Shown one piece after another: positions 23,064 through 24,514 of a stretch of 24,514 nucleotides of DNA. Source of the DNA: JAVKEN01 sp040221415 (GTDB lineage: Bacteria > Pseudomonadota > Alphaproteobacteria > Rickettsiales > JABSSG01). The position numbers were made by a program, and so were the translations under genes. Under the pieces are notes generated by a model, which had not been told where the DNA came from, made no database searches, and saw only the letters and a list, made by a program, of their open reading frames with translations. The stretch is from positions 1 to 24,514 of the forward strand of contig JAVKEN010000020.1 of assembly GCA_040221415.1 (NCBI GenBank), read 5' to 3'. Each line of letters begins with the position of its first letter. Positions within the stretch are counted from its first letter, which is position 1.

Positions 23064-23495
23064 CTAACCTACAACCTTAATACCCATTGATTCAGCTGAA
23101 CCTTTAATCATATTCACAGCAGCATCAACATCGTTGGCGTTTAAATCAATCATCTTTTTCTCAGCAATTTCTTTAACTTGAGCTAAAGTAACTTTTGCTA
23201 TGTCAGGTGATTTTCTTGTTTCTCCAGAACCTTTTTTTAACTTAGCTGCCTTTTTTAAGAAGTAAGAAACAGGCGGCGTCTTTGTTTCAAAAGTGAAGGA
23301 TCTGTCATTATAAACGGTTATCACTACTGGAATAGGACTTCCAGGCTCTTGCGATTGAGTTTCTGCATTAAATGCTTTACAGAAATCCATAATATTCACA
23401 CCTCTTTGACCCAAAGCTGGACCAACCGGAGGTGACGGATTCGCTTTACCAGCTGGAATCTGTAATTTTAAATAACCTGCTATTTTTTTAGCCAT
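23064..23495 (-). CDS. rplK: 50S ribosomal protein L11
   Basis: The 143-residue protein matches L11 along its length. The N-terminal domain has LKLQIPAGKANPSPPVGPAL and then GQRGVNIMDFCKAFN, which contain the thiostrepton-region Pro residues. The C-terminal rRNA-binding domain has KTPPVSYFLKKAA and, at the end, AVNMIKGSAESMGIKV. It supports the GTPase-associated centre and stringent-response sensing by RelA-type enzymes. It is 14 bases after nusG and one base before rplA. Confidence 0.97.
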   Translation of the reverse strand: MAKKIAGYLKLQIPAGKANPSPPVGPALGQRGVNIMDFCKAFNAETQSQEPGSPIPVVITVYNDRSFTFETKTPPVSYFLKKAAKLKKGSGETRKSPDIAKVTLAQVKEIAEKKMIDLNANDVDAAVNMIKGSAESMGIKVVG

Positions 23496-23509
23496 CTTTT
23501 CTCTCTAAT

Positions 23510-24049
23510 TTATACTTTTGTTACCTGTGTAAAATCTAAGTCAATCGGCGTTGCTCTACCAAAAATCGCTACTGAAACTCTAAGTCTTTGCTTCTCATCA
23601 TCAACAGTCTCAACGCTACCAACAAAAGATTCAAACGGACCATCGTTCACCTTGACAGAATCTCCAACAACATAGACAAGAGCACTTCTTTTTTGTTCTG
23701 CACTTTTTTCTATTTGCTCAAGAATTCTATCTACTTCTGCTTGACTTATTTCTTGAGGTTTGCCACCTCCACCTAAAAATCCACCTACTTTAGGAACAGA
23801 TTTTATTGCATGCCACAACGCATCAGTTAACTGCATTTTAATAAGGATATAGCCAGGTAAGAACTTTTTATCGACCTGCACTTTCTTACCCCTGCGAACT
23901 TCAAGAGTTTTCTCAACAGGAACAACAACTTCACTAACTAATTCAGAAAAACCATCTTTCAAAGCTTTTTCTTTAATAGCCTCAGACGCCTTATTTTCGC
24001 CTCCTGACAGAACCTGTAATATATACCATTTATGGTTAGCCTGGTTCAC
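23510..24049 (-). CDS. nusG: Transcription termination/antitermination protein NusG
   Basis: The 179-residue protein has the NGN domain (KWYILQVLSGGENKASEAI, then FLPGYILIKMQLTDALWHAI and KVGGFLGGGGKP). The C-terminal KOW domain follows (GDSVKVNDGPFESFVGSVET with the final ATPIDLDFTQV strand). NusG binds RNA polymerase and links it to Rho or to ribosomal S10. It is four bases after secE, an arrangement kept across bacteria. Nothing is unusual in length or order. Confidence 0.97.
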   Translation of the reverse strand: MNQANHKWYILQVLSGGENKASEAIKEKALKDGFSELVSEVVVPVEKTLEVRRGKKVQVDKKFLPGYILIKMQLTDALWHAIKSVPKVGGFLGGGGKPQEISQAEVDRILEQIEKSAEQKRSALVYVVGDSVKVNDGPFESFVGSVETVDDEKQRLRVSVAIFGRATPIDLDFTQVTKV

Positions 24050-24053
24050 TTCT

Positions 24054-24242
24054 CTACACTCCCAAATTCATCAAAAATTGCACGACTCGATAAATAACAA
24101 AATCAGCCACCACAAACAACAAAGCGAAAATTAAAACTACTACAACTACCATTAATGTCGATGTAACTGCCTCTTTTTTCTTAAGCCAAGTTATTTTGCT
24201 TAGCTCCCTTTTTACCTCGTTAAAAAACTTTATAACCTTCAT
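24054..24242 (-). CDS. secE: Preprotein translocase subunit SecE
   Basis: The 62-residue protein is the short single-membrane-segment form of SecE that most bacteria outside the enterics have. The amphipathic opening is FFNEVKRELSKITWLKKKEA, with the conserved EL-K-WP/L-like region. The membrane span is MVVVVVLIFALLFVVADFVI at about 31-50. SecE clamps the SecY channel. It lies 16 bases after tRNA-Trp and four bases before nusG. Confidence 0.95.
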   Translation of the reverse strand: MKVIKFFNEVKRELSKITWLKKKEAVTSTLMVVVVVLIFALLFVVADFVIYRVVQFLMNLGV

Positions 24243-24258
24243 TTTTCAATCTATGTCT

Positions 24259-24334
24259 TGGCAGGAGCGAAGGGACTCGAACCCCCAACCCCCGGTTTTG
24301 GAGACCGGTGCTCTACCAATTGAGCTACACTCCT
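24259..24334 (-). tRNA. trnW: tRNA-Trp (anticodon CCA)
   Basis: On the minus strand a full 76-base cloverleaf is readable. The acceptor AGGAGTG pairs with CGCTCCT (one G-T pair), followed by discriminator G and encoded CCA. The D-arm is GCTC-AATTGGTA-GAGC. The anticodon loop is CTCCAAA between CCGGT and ACCGG. The T-arm is GGGGG-TTCGAGT-CCCTT-like, with one G-T pair. The anticodon CCA identifies tryptophan. It lies between tuf and secE, a conserved place for this tRNA, and must be processed from the joint transcript. Confidence 0.97.
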
Positions 24335-24381
24335 ATCATGAAACCCTTGTTTAATCAAGGAGTTTTGCAACCAAAACTTAA

Positions 24382-24514
24382 TTATTTAATAATTTTCGCT
24401 ACTACACCTGCTCCTACAGTTCTACCACCTTCACGGATAGCGAACCTCAGACCTTCGTCCATAGCAATAGGTGATATCAACTCTACTTTCAACTTAACAT
24501 TATCTCCAGGCATA
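24382..24514 (-). CDS. tuf: Elongation factor Tu, C-terminal end (partial)
   Basis: The last 44 codons of tuf enter the window from the right edge. They read MPGDNVKLKVELISPIAMDE and then GLRFAIREGGRTVGAGVVAK before the stop. This is the third beta-barrel domain of EF-Tu, which delivers aminoacyl-tRNA to the ribosome. The start lies outside the window. The gap to tRNA-Trp is 47 bases and holds a short CCTTG/CAAGG hairpin without a T-run, so it is probably not a terminator. Confidence 0.97.
   Translation of the reverse strand, partial: MPGDNVKLKVELISPIAMDEGLRFAIREGGRTVGAGVVAKIIK

Noticed and set aside
24337..24360. Terminator between tuf and tRNA-Trp
   Set aside because: The CCTTG/CAAGG stem is short and no T-run follows it on the minus strand.
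1..24514. CRISPR array, insertion sequence or transposase gene
   Set aside because: I saw no regularly spaced repeats, no terminal inverted repeats around a gene and no transposase or integrase motifs in any frame.

Overview
The window comes from a low-GC bacterium, most likely an alphaproteobacterium. This rests on the gene order tuf - tRNA-Trp - secE - nusG - rplKAJL - rpoBC, the RpoB/RpoC sequence type, and a bufferin (gig-type) operon. I cannot name the genus. Codon use is strongly A/T-ending throughout. The 1284-4512 stretch is visibly more AT-rich than the ribosomal/RNA polymerase block.

Region 1 (1-4512) is accessory. It opens with the 3' end of a gene for a flippase-like membrane protein (LPG_synthase_TM/UPF0104). 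A 415-base gap follows, holding a damaged tRNA- or tmRNA-like 3' end behind a promoter-like sequence. Next is a tightly coupled four-gene run: class I methyltransferase, TylF/MycF-type O-methyltransferase, 2OG-Fe(II) oxygenase and an unrecognised protein. Decaying remains follow: the N-terminus of a NodU/CmcH-type carbamoyltransferase and a frameshifted ORF of unknown family. Together this looks like a transferred, partly eroded cassette that decorates a glycan or small molecule.

Region 2 (4531-10284) holds ordinary single genes on both strands. These are a GNAT acetyltransferase with a DUF167 protein, a cold-shock protein with a strong terminator, a secreted protein whose end overlaps a lysozyme-like gene, an acyltransferase-3 membrane protein, a glutathione S-transferase and ispG of the MEP isoprenoid pathway.

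Region 3 (10341-12820) is a complete bufferin-type operon. It encodes a secreted Cys-rich DUF2282 precursor (BufA), an MNIO/DUF692 enzyme (BufB), a DUF2063 partner (BufC) and a DoxX membrane protein. By knowledge of the family, BufB and BufC modify cysteines of BufA into copper-binding groups and the product buffers copper in the periplasm. Here BufA has ten cysteines instead of the usual core of four, and DoxX carries an N-terminal cysteine cluster. This is the most interesting system in the window.

Region 4 (12852-24514, minus strand) is the core information-processing block, read from high to low coordinates: end of tuf, tRNA-Trp, secE, nusG, rplK, rplA, rplJ, rplL, a terminator-like hairpin, rpoB, rpoC, and a previously easy-to-miss 59-residue lipoprotein gene just after rpoC. 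The lipoprotein gene and the bufferin operon converge on a shared long hairpin.
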